This document shows, piece by piece, positions 26,901 to 38,900 of a stretch of DNA of 64,000 nt. The stretch's first letter is position 1. Every line of letters begins with the position of its first letter. The position numbers and the translations under genes are program-made. The notes beneath the pieces were generated by a model that saw nothing but the letters and a program-made list of their open reading frames with translations, was not told where the DNA came from and did no database searches. The stretch comes from Pyrocephalus nanus. Its lineage: Eukaryota > Chordata > Aves > Passeriformes > Tyrannidae. Location of the stretch: NCBI GenBank assembly GCA_038380795.1, contig CM076268.1, positions 1,847,501 to 1,911,500 of the forward strand, written 5' to 3'.

Positions 26901-29900
26901 TGTGTCTGCTGGGAATAAATGAATAATCGCTTGCTAGACCAGTTTGGATCAGCTTATAATTTGATTGGCAGAAGTGTAGGATGAAGGTGCCTCTGGAAAC
27001 TCTGCAGTTCCAGCTGCTGCTCCAAGCAGGGTCAGTGGGAAGAGGTTCCTGAGGACAATGTCCAGCTGAGTTTTGAATGGAATTTAATGTGGAGATTCCA
27101 CAGGGAAACCTGGTCCAGGGCTTGGCCACTCTGACAGTGAGAATGTTGTTTCTTGTGTTTAAATGCCATTGCCTGTGGTTCAGGATTTGTCTCCTCTCCT
27201 TTTACTGACTGCCACTGAAAAAAGTTGGGATGTTCTTCCCTCAGTAAAGGACTTTGCAGTTCCCTGTGTGGAATTTCAGGAGATTCCTGCTGGCTGTTGA
27301 TCCCAGACAGAAAGATCCCAGTTGATTGGAGTGGATTTCACATCAGATGACTGGAAAGCAAACTAACTCGATCAAAGTTAATCACTTGAAAAACACAGGG
27401 GCTGCAGAGATAATTGAACTTACAATTTCCTGTTGGACTGGATAGATTTATGGGGAAAAAATCAACTAAAAATTAGCATTTTCTGTATAAAAGTGCTAGC
27501 AGCGCAATAAATAAAATACTTGTGATTTTATTTTTGTAGCTGCAATTTAATTACTTAAATTAGATCGAAAAGTTTGCTTTTCACTAAATTGTGCCCTTGA
27601 TTTTAATTTTTTTTTAGAGAAATCTTTGTTGATTCTAGAGGTTTCTTTTTACATGGAAAAAAGTAGAGTTTTGAAGAAATTATTTTGTGGTAACATCTCA
27701 ATTTTGTTTGTACAGTTCCAGAGTGAATGTTAACACAGAGCTACACAAGAGCTCTTATTTCTTGTGTGGGTGTTTCTTCTTTGTATTATTGGCTCAAAGA
27801 GGTTTGTAGTGATTACTGTTTAATATAGCTGAAAAAAATCAGAGAATTTAATCAGAAATCTGAAATGAGGAATGTAATCAGTGTGGGGGCAATAACAGTG
27901 ATATGTTATATGTTTTTTAATTACCTCCTTGATGAATTAAGGTGTCCTGACACGTTTCAGAAAATAATGGCCTTTTAAAAGCAAAGAAGAAAATTATTTT
28001 CTCTGCCTTTTGAGTATAGTTTAGTCTCATCTCACAGTCCTCACAGACAAGATGGTAAATAATATGTAAAAACCCAACTATTATTTATTTTCGACCGCAT
28101 TTTCATAAGGAATTTTGGTTTTCCAAAGAAACAGTTCCTATCACTGTTTATTTTTTTAATAAATGACACTTTTTATGCAGTTAAAATCTAGGTAGTAACA
28201 GGTCACTGCCAGTGCCACTGAAGCTTGCAGTGGCCAGATGTGCAAGGTTGGAAGTGGTTGTACCATCCCAGATTGATTTTTTGAATTGATTTTTTCCCTG
28301 TTTCGTGGTTCAGGAGGAGCCTTTGCAGGTGTAAACTCCTCACAAATCGAAGTAAACATCCATTTCCAGCACGGGGCATAATCTTGCTCTGAGCAAAAAC
28401 TGCCTGAAGAATTCTCATCTACTGACAGTCAGCATTCCTACATCAAAAAAGGCTCCAGCAAACAGGGTTAATGGGGGCAGTGCTCTGGGAATTAGGTTCT
28501 CAGTCCCTACTGTGCACTTTAATAGGGTTTTTTTATAAGGAAACGCTGCCAGTGGAGCATGTTACACACTGCAGATTGTCTTTATGTTAAAAGGAGGATA
28601 TGCACTTTGTCAGAGTGCTGATGGCCTAAGAAAGGAGGTACAAACAGCAGTAGGAAAAAAGGAATTGGTTATACCCTTTTCTTCTGGCATAATAGATGGG
28701 ATTAGATCTTCAGGCCAGTCCTGAATAGTCATTTCCTGCTTTGAGTAGTCAGATTCAGCAGCAAGCACTGCTCATTCTGTTGTAACAAGCTTAAATGTAA
28801 TAAGGAAATTTTTTCTTTAGAGTTCCCTGGTCCTTTCTTTGAATAAAGAGAGAGGAATCCCAGCTGACTTGTTTCACCTCAATAATGTTTTTTCCTTGTG
28901 AGCAAGGTCCACTTCCAAATCCTGCAGATATTCCTACCATGCCTTTCCCCTCAACACTGACTTCTTTCCCAGAAGGGGAGTTTCTAAGTCAGCTTCTTAG
29001 GACTGCTCTTTCTTAAGGCTCCTCACAGGATGGAAGTCCCTGCTAGAACAGTACTGCTGGTGTTTGGATTTGATGGCTGTCACTGAAAGCAGGTGGCAGT
29101 GAGGGAAATGACCATGTGCATCATCAGCCTTGTCCAGGAATGGCACTTTACCCAACTGCAGAGCCAGTTCCCTTATCCAGAACAGAGAATCATCTTAAAT
29201 CCTGAGTCATTAATGAGGAATGCAGTGAATGACTCTGTGGGTCAGCGTGGTTCTTCCTCAAATTCTGGAGAGCTGAAGCTAAAGAAAGTAAATCTCCGAG
29301 TTTAACTTCAATAAACCAGTTTTTCCAGCAGTTACTGCTGCTCCTTGGTTATTATAGCTGTTCAAATTCCTTTCATCTGTGTAGGGAAGAAGCTTGAATC
29401 CCTTACAGTCTAGTTTTTTCCTTGTCTTTTGCCTATCTTCAACTTCTTAAGCTAAGTTTAAGGTATATGCTTGATTTCAGACTTTGTTGTGATGCTGTAG
29501 ACTCTCAGCTGTACCTAAAGATAAGATCACTGTTCTTCTGCCTGACCTTTTCAGTTAAAAGGACTTTAAATCACACTAGAGATCCAAAGATCACTTTTCA
29601 TCTGTGAGCAGTGGTGACAGCTCCTCTCTGGAGTGAAATGGGTCAGAAAGCTCAAGTCTAATTTGAAAATGGCTGGCTGTTAACTCAGAGGAGGCTGGGA
29701 CATCATTTCTGATCATCTGTGGGGAGGAAGCCTCACCAGAGCACTGGCAAATATTGAGATGCCTTGGAATTGCCACAGCACTGACACACATCACGCTCCA
29801 GAATCCTTTCTTGTGCAGCATTTCTGTCTAAAAACAAGCCAAATATAGAGATGCTTCTAAAGTTAAAATGCTGGGCACCTCTCTTTAGAGGTTTCTGGCT

Positions 29901-32900
29901 GATTTATCAAATTGCAGAAATCTCAGTCATAACGTTTTCAGAAAACATTAATTTAAGTCTCTCGAGAACAAGGGGATATTAAAAGTGTCTTGAGATAAAA
30001 GGTGTGAGATAAATACAGGAAATCAAGTGTGCTATTTATGCCAGAAAGAAAAAGAAAAATTTGCAGAAAGCCTCATTTGGATTTTGCTATTACTGTCAGT
30101 TCTACATAGAAATCACAATCTATCAGAGATAAGTAAATAGGTAATTTTTTTTTCCCACTTCCTTCTGCAGAGCACTGAGCAAATAATATTCAGTGTTTTA
30201 TCTAATGAAACCTGCAGGAAAAATATTTATGCAAAATATCTTTATAACTAATACACCTTTGTTGCAATCATCTGATTTGTCTGGTGATTTTCTCTTGAGG
30301 CTTTTGGTTTGTCTTTGTTTCAGTCTGAACTAAGATAGTGGTTTCAGAAGTCTTTCAGTCTGGGGTTCTTACACTTTGTTTAAGGAGCTAGAAACTTTTG
30401 GGGAATGATTATGTTGGAAGTTTCTGATTGGGTTGAAAGGCAGTACAAGTTGGATTTGTGGATGGAACTGCCAGTGGATAAGAGTATTAGAGGTCTTAAA
30501 AAATTCCTTGCAGGGGAGATGGGGGAAAGGAAAAAACCTTTGGATGATTTTACTGAGGGAATTAATCAGAAAATAGAAATCAGAATGGTTGACCAGATGT
30601 TTATGTTACCATTGCATTTCCATAGGCACTTGGGACTAAATATGATTTAATATGACTGGTGAGTCATAGTAGAACATAATTTTAAATATATCTAAATATC
30701 ACTGAATATTTAATACATCACTTGCTCAGTCATGCAAGTTCTCTATCATATGATAAGCCATTTTATTCTTCACTGTATTAACCTGTCTTTGCTGACCTCC
30801 CTGGGATCCAGTGACAGGACATGTGGGAATGATTCAAAGCTGAAGGTTCAGACTGGGAGCAGATCATTATCAAGAGGGTGGTCTGACACTGGAAGAGACT
30901 TCCTAGAGACGTAGTCAGTGTTTCCCAACTCTCTTTTAGTCTTTAAGAGGCTTTTGGACACTGCCCTTAATAATTTACATTAACTTTTGGTCAGCCCTGC
31001 AGTTGGACCAGATGATAATTGTAGATTCCTTCTAACTGAAATATTCTTTTCTATTCCATTCTCCATGTTCCCTGCTCTGGGAATGTTCTTGCTTGAAATC
31101 AGTAAATTGGTGTGAGTGAACACAGCAAGATCCTGTCCAGAAAAATGGAACTCCTGGTTGATAACAAAAAGATCAATAGGTAAAGGTTAAAAGATATTTA
31201 TTTATGTTATCAAGCAATAGAATATAATATTTTTTAGTGTTGTTTAGTATGGCAGGGAGGCTGGAATGTGGATGAAAATGGAGTATCACTATTCAGGGAA
31301 TGCCTCTCTGCAATAGGGGAGTTAAATATGAGAAGCAGGATTGCAATTTGGATGTGAATATTCATGGGTCTGGCCTTGATTCTTTTACCAAAAATGTTCT
31401 GTGGTTTAACCTTGCAAATGTGTATTTATCTCTGACAATATTAGTCCTGATAACTGGTTCACATCCCAGTGTCTGCATTTTTTTTTTATGTGTCCCATTC
31501 CTCCCAGAAAAACTCTGCTTATTTGGGCAGAAAGAATTCTAAAGATTACTCCTAGTTTAGGTGTCTCTCTAATCCACTCCTTGGTTTTGGGAGCAGAAGA
31601 GAAATCTCCTGATTTTACTTTTTTTAATATTTTTTTTCCCTTCTCTAAACCAGTTTTAAAGTCCCTGACAGTCAGCCCAGGAGTCTGCTTGGTGTGAGTT
31701 GTCATCTTAGGCAGGTAAAAACCACTCCAACAGTTCTTAAAACAACCCAGCCCCTTTGCTGTTGACTGCCTGGTTGGTTAATATTTTATTTTCTCTTTAT
31801 CTTGCCAGTTGATTGTTCCACTCAGCGTTGTTTGTCACTGTGCAGTGCACTGCTGTTGTGTTACCCCTGAGGAGCTGCCTCCTCTGATGATATAAAAGCT
31901 GATTATGCAGTTCATGCTTGCACCAGATTTGCCTGATGAAGCACTAATTAAATGAGTGCAGGATTTGTGGTGTTTCTTGCTGTGCCACTAAAAAGAAGAA
32001 AGGTGACTGGGAAATATGGTGTCATCAGAGTGAGAGGACAGGTAGTTCCTCCTCCCCTTTTCCACTCAATAATTAAAATTAGTCAGCTGTAAAAATGAAA
32101 ACATTTTTACCTTTTAAAAGGCATTCATTCGTTTGAAAAAAATTGAAATTATTTATGTGCTTCAGAGTGAAGAAATTATTGAATTTCAATAGAATTGTTT
32201 GCTATCCTGTGATAATTCATATAAAATATTACTTCAGTACGTGTAATTATAGTTGGCTATCTAAATTTGAACTGTTAATTATCTTTAGCTAGCAATTTCA
32301 TGCAGGATAATCATATTTCCTTCCGTTGAAAGTGAGCATTTTAAGTAACAAATGAGCTACAAGCCACAGGTTTTTGGCAGTAATTGCTGCTACTCCCCAA
32401 TTTTCAAGATAAATCTCTTAATTAACAGCTGTATGGCACCATCTCACTGAAAGGTTTCATCCTTTTATAAAAGAATCCAGGGAAATAAGAAATGGATTTC
32501 TTAGATATGCAAAGAAAAAAAATAGAATAAAATCTCCTGTGGGGCTTATTGGCTTCTTAATTCAAACTCTGAGTATACTCAGGAAAGGTTGTGTTTAATG
32601 CTTTTACCCCCTCTGTGACATATTTACCAAAATTATTCAACACAACAACTTTTTTTTTTTTTAAGGTATTATGTGCCAATGTATTTTCCTCTTTTTTCTT
32701 TGCATGATTGAGGAGATTAATCCCAGATGTGCTGTGTACTCCAGAATGGAGAGCAACTTTAGTTTTGATATCGTCAGGGGATTTAGACTGAATTGGAAAT
32801 GCCCAACTTTCCAGCCCCTGATTCTCTCAAGAGTTATTAAGAGTTTCTCTCAGGAGAGTTTTTTAGAAGTTTGGAGCCCAGCACTGAATTCAGTGCCAGT

Positions 32901-35900
32901 ATAATGTCACTGTGCAGCCACTCCCCCCTTGGTGTCCTGGTTTACTTGGATACCTAAGGTGTGGTTGAAGAAGACTTCAAATCATTTACGTTTTTTTTCC
33001 ATCCCCAAGCTCTTCTTCTTTACATAAACCCCCCAGTGGTAAATTGCTCTTGCAGAGGGTGGGTGGATCAGGGTTTGCATTTTGCAGTGTTGCAGGAATA
33101 AATGACATTTTCCTATTCCTGCTGTGTCTCACAGCACGAAAAGAGAAGCAGAGGTGTTCTGTATAACCCTTTCTGCTCTGGCTGGGCATGGCCTTGGGGT
33201 TTCCCTGGTTTCTTTTGGAAGTGTTTAGGGGGGTTGTTTGCAGGCAGTACTAACTCTGGTATAATCCTGCAAAATCCCTGCACCTCGTCGAGATCCTGCT
33301 CCTCCACTGTAAATAGTTTCCATCCATCAAGATGTACTTCAGATTGTTTTCTAACTGTATTTTTTGTGCTGGTCTCTATGACTGTGCCCATTTCCTTCAA
33401 GCAAATTTGAAGTTCCATGCACGTCCCTGAACGACTGATGCAAATCCTGGGGCCTGGTGAATGGAATGACGAGTAGTTGTGCAGGATGTGATCTGTTATC
33501 AAGGATGGCAAAGGAAACAGGATCCCTGATCCCCGTGGGTGAGACTTGATGTCTTCCAGGGTTGGACTGGAAAAGAAAAAATTGCTCTGGGCAGGGATTA
33601 TTTGTAGTTAGGGATCTCAGAAATGCCCCATGAGCGTAATTTGGGTTGGAGTTGGAGGCACAATGACCTGATACTGAGCACAGAAAGGGCTTTTTCTAGT
33701 GTGATACACTTGTGTGATTAGGGCTGCATTTACAGGGCAGTCTCATATATCTTATATTAATAATAAGGCCTCTTCCATTACTGCCTGAGCACTGACCCCT
33801 TCTCTTCAAAGTAGTTCCAGAATCTTGAACTTTTGGGCTTCTCTGAACTGTGTTCTCAGAGAAAGGGGCTTTGTTAGAGGTTTCTGTCAACAGAAATGGC
33901 AAAGTGAGCTGTGGAGCAGGTTCACCTTTAGGAATTTTTGTGAATAACATCATTAACACATCAAAACTCAGTTGTCATTGGAAGCAATGAGATGCACCCC
34001 GAGACCACTTCAGGTATTTCAGGTAAAACAAAGTATCTGGAAAAGTGTCTAAAAATAACCTAAAAAATGTTCACAAGAATTCACTGTGACAGTCCTGCAA
34101 AAACAACCTAATGACTAACACTCTTACTTTGCAGATAATATACATCTATTTTTGTTCTAACACATCTCTGTCTCAAATAACTCCTTTTTTGTTTCCCAAG
34201 TCCCTGCACAGATTTTGATTTCGTGATGTGCTTTTCACGTTGCTTCTGCTGAACTGTCTTTCTTTGTGAAGAGAAATTAATAAAGCTAAGCCAAAGGGAA
34301 GGTGACTGACTGTCCCGCTTGGAAAAAAAGAAAATACAAGTATTTTGCCTGTGATTATAAGCTCAAAACATTCTTTGGGAATTGTACTTGTAGAAAATGC
34401 TCTTTGAGCTGAATTCCAGCATTAAAATTTATGCACTCGTTTTGGTATCACACTTTTTCCTTCAAGAAAGATAAATAGTTCAGTCTTTGAACAGTGGGAA
34501 ACCGAAAACATTTGCCAGTAGCCCCAGCTCCAGGAATTACACAGCAGGCTGCTGTGCCATTCCAGAGATGAATAGCATGTGTCTGCACTCGGAAAATACA
34601 GAGTAATCACTGCAAGTATAAAGCAGACAAAGAGATGGATCATTTTCTCTGATTCTTCTACAGGCCACTGGAATGGCTGCTTTGCAGTTTTATAATTTGG
34701 TGCCACTTAAGTAAGTTGGGGATTTTTTTTCTCTCTCTTCGGCTCAAAAACTGCTTAGTGTAAAAAAAGGCATTTATTGTGTGCTTAGCAAAGCATCCAT
34801 TAAAACTTGAGGAGCTGAAGATCCTCGTGGGGTAGTTTAATTTTCAGAAAACACTCACAAAAAACAATTGCGTTTTTGTAGCAAATGATTTTCTCGGGGT
34901 GCTTTAGCTCAGATTCTTGTTTACAGTTTCTCACTTTCTGCATTTTAACTTGGTAATTGTTTGGTTGGTACAGATCTCACCCAGACCCCTTGTCTGGAGA
35001 GAATCAATGTCAGGAGGGGGCCTGCAGTGCCTGCAGATGCTGTCAACTTTTTTTTTTTTTTTTTAAAGAATACGATAAAACAGACTGAACAATTGATTCT
35101 AATGTAATTTTATTTACTCCAGTAAGGATAATGCCCAAGGGGGAGCAGTTTTGTACATGCCACAGGTAGCAACATGTATGGTCTTTTATCTCCTTGAAGC
35201 TACCTCATAGCACCTATTCCTGTAAGACTTAAATTTTTCCTTTTCATTCCAAAATTCCCTTTGTTAATTTCTTAAGAAACCACATCTGGTTTATTTAAAG
35301 GGAACAGTTCAATGACAGTTCACAAAATATGCAGCATTTTGGCAAGCCCTGATAGAACCTGTTGCTTGCCTTAGGAGAGGTTTTTGAGTTAGCTACACCA
35401 ATGGTTTAAAATATATTTCCCCTTACTATATGTTTGATTTGTTCCTTTCTCCTCTTTCGCCACTTAAAATAATTTAAATATTTGTGTCTGGAATTTGCAT
35501 CAATGTCTATGTTGGGTTAAAATTGTTTTAAACTAAATGAGAGTGATTTTCTTACTTCCTTCTATGTCAGTGTCTCCAAAGAGACCTGGTTGGCATTTTA
35601 TGTTGTGGCCTTGCCTCCTTTCCATAAATGAATTAATTTCTTTCTGGAAGAAACCAGAAATTCCCCTAGAGGAGTGGTTGTGAGTCTGTTCCTGACTCTT
35701 GGTTCAGAGGAACACATCAGCCATCTGAGACAAAATCCTCCTTCTTGTCTTGTGCAAGTCTCCTGAACTCCCATGTTCATTCCTCCTGGAAATGTGGCAG
35801 ATCCTGACAGAAAAAACCCACTAATTCTGGGGAAATATTTTATTTTTTTTCAAAATATCACCAGATTTTCTCTTAAGTCCATTTAGTTAAATCTGCTGCT

Positions 35901-38900
35901 ATTGACAATTGCCAGTAAAATTGCCTGGTAAATGTTTGTAACCCTGAATATGAGTCTGTGTGAACTGAACAGCTATTTTATAGTTTATACAGGATTTCTT
36001 TAAGCCCTCTAAATTGCCAGGCACTGTAGGTTGCCTGAAAATGAAATCACAAAGCAGTTGATTCCTCTGCCTGGGAATACTGCCTTCAGATTTGAATTCT
36101 GAAGGTCTCAAAAATAACAACCCGAGATGAAAAATGGAAATATAACAAATGGGAGGGGCACGAAAGAAATGTTAATTTGTTGGTTTAGGTCAGTCAGTCT
36201 AAGTACTGAGAGTTGGAGAGGATGTTTGAAGGAGGAGGGGGTTATTCCAATTTTCTGAGCTATGTTTTCAGTATCAGAGGTTTATTTTTTTTTCCTGATG
36301 GGTACAGCCTGGAGCTTGGACTGTGCATCTCACAGCCTTTTTCTGTGCAAGACATGCTGCTTTTTAGGAAAACACATTCATTTCAAGAATTCCCTGAGAT
36401 GTCAGAAGAAATTATTTCTCCTTGTTCAACAGTCTGAAAGGTAAAGTTTGCACAGCTCTCAAAGGTCTGTGCTCAGGAAGGTAGCCCAGTCTGCAAGACA
36501 TCTTTATTTGTTCAGGATTGTTAACATTTCAAAGTCTGCCTCCCACTGTCTTCTGACAAATATGGAATCAGCACTGGTTGAAAAAGCATCCAGAAAGCAG
36601 CATATCTGGTGTACTGGTTTGATGATTAATCTGCATTCTGTCTGGCTCCACCCCAGCCGTGCAGAGGAGTGATTTATTTGGGTGTTTGAGGATGAAATGC
36701 AAATCTTTAGCAATTGTGGAAGCACTTTGTTGTACTGGCAGATAAAACTGAGCAGATCATGAATTTATCAGCAGAACACAAAGGGATTGCTTGACCACAC
36801 CTGACATTTGGGAACCTGAGGTGAGGGGCATTTTAAAAGCCCTATCAGGAGATGGGAAAGAAAGAAAAACATCTGACCCAGCACTGATAGTGGTTTTCCC
36901 ATTACCTTGGCTGATAGCAGAACCAGAACAGAATTATATATTATATATTATGAATGTCACCTATTACCCCTTCTAGAGTTCCTCAGATATAACAAAGATA
37001 GAAAGGTATTCAGAAAAAAAAAAGATTTCAGATGGTTGGATAAATATGCCACCTGTTACTTCTTATAGAGCTGCTTATATATCACAAAGCTTAAAAGTAT
37101 AAAGGTAATCAGAAAAAAAATTTTCAAAATCTTTGATAAATGTGTATAATTTTGCTCTCTGTGGTTTGTGTGCTCATGTCCTAATTTTTGATCTCTGCAG
37201 TCAAAAGCAAAATTGAGTATGAAATTTGGCATTGAAGAAAGGAGATGTGTTTCACAGAGCTACATTTTCAGCTGCAGCACTGATTTCCTACAGAAAAAAA
37301 AATATTCAGATGTTTGGTTCTTTCAAAAAATATAAATGCATATTAAAAAATAATGATAATTTAAAAAATCTGTCTAGTATCTCTCTGGAAGGTGAGGAGC
37401 CACAGCAAGGAAGAAGTTCAGTACAGAAACTTGGGGCTTGACTTCTGTCATCACTGCCAGTTGTGCATGTTCTACAGAAACTGGTTAATGGAACCTAAAA
37501 ATCTCATTTGAATGTAATTCCATTACAGTACAAACTGTCTGAATCCTTTTCTGCTTTGAACCTTGACTTTTTTTGAATAGGTCTAAAGTCAGGAAAGATG
37601 TGCTGAAGGTTGAAGCATGAAAAAGCCTTTGTGACTGCAGTTAAAAAATGTGCTTAAATGTTTAATTTAGTGTGCAAATAAAATCGGGCATTCTCTTCAC
37701 AGCTGCTGTCTACCCCAGAGGAAAAAGGTAAATTGCTGAAGGGAAAAAAAAAAAAAACAAACTAGATTTCTTTTTTATTGGTGAGTGTCTAGAGGTACCA
37801 CAGTGTTTGCAGACATGTCAGATTACGTGAAAGCTGAGTATGTATGAGAAGAAAGTCACTTTGCTTTGCAGTGCTCACTTGCCTGGGTGCTTGCATTGCC
37901 ACGCTGATAACACCACTGCTGTGGAGAATATAAGGATGTCATGGACCCTGTGGAAGATTGTCTTTCCTCATTCAGCCCCTTAAAAATGGGGTTTCTGAAA
38001 GTTCCTAAGGTTGTGACTGCTTTGTTAAAAATCCAAACAAAGCAAGAAGGCAATTTGCTACATCCTCTTAGAATGCTGTATTACAACAGCACCATTGATG
38101 TGGTTCCACAGGGATCACCATTTAAACCCAGTTTTTTGCTGATGGATCTTCTCAATTTAGCTCTGTTATCACCCTGGAGCGTCCAGCCCTTCTTTTCAGC
38201 AGAGCAATCCTGCTGTCAGACCTGGAGGGAGATAGCAGTGATGAAAATGAAACACCCTAGTGACGTGCTTGTCTTTATCAGTTGCATTTTCAGGCCTTGG
38301 CTTCACCACCTTCTACCTGGCTGGGAAGCTGCACTGCTTCACCGAGAGCGGCCGGGGCAAGAGCTGGAGGCTGTGTGCTGCCATCCTGCCCCTCTACTGT
38401 GCCATGATGATTGCCCTGTCACGGATGTGTGACTACAAACATCACTGGCAAGGTGAGCCAGCTTTATTCCTGCTTTTTTTTTTTTTTTTTTTTTATTTTC
38501 CAAATTACCTGACAGTTAAAACACCATGGTTTGCTGTTGATTCTCCTTGCTCCTGGATGGAGGCTGAGGTTGCCTGGTGAGGCTGAGTTAACCAACACTC
38601 ACTGACCTCCACAGCTTCAGTTCTCTGCCACAGCACTCTCTCTCCCCTCACAGCAGGCACTTCTGGACTGCAACACCAGGCAGATTAACTGTGTTTGTCA
38701 CAGAAAGACTATTGTCTCTGCCCATTAAAATTCTGGTGTAAGATGTAACTGATGTAGAAGACTATCCCATTTATTAATTACACATATTACTGAGGCACAA
38801 TTCAGAAAACACCACCATCTGTTCTTTCTTCCACCCTTTCTTGACCCTCTTTCTTGCCATCTTCGTACCTTCCTTGCTCTTCACTCATCCCTCCTACTAA

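Larger units (their letters stand above)
23607..38281 (+). other. PLPP4: PLPP4 intron 5
   Basis: A GT-AG intron of 14675 bases, the longest complete intron here. It holds two CR1 fragments (about 27015-27250 and 30785-31065), a pair of adjacent hairpins (25991-26035), a diverged ~92-bp tandem duplication (36958-37143), a T tract near 35048 and AT-rich unique stretches. No coding exon was found in it. Confidence 0.9.

Noticed and set aside
30405..30650. 81-codon open frame just upstream of a CR1 relic
   Set aside because: No match to CR1 reverse transcriptase or any other family I recognise, and too short to exceed chance.
37941..38432. 163-codon plus-strand open frame over exon 6
   Set aside because: It is in a different frame from PLPP4 over exon 6, whose frame is fixed by the phosphatase motifs.
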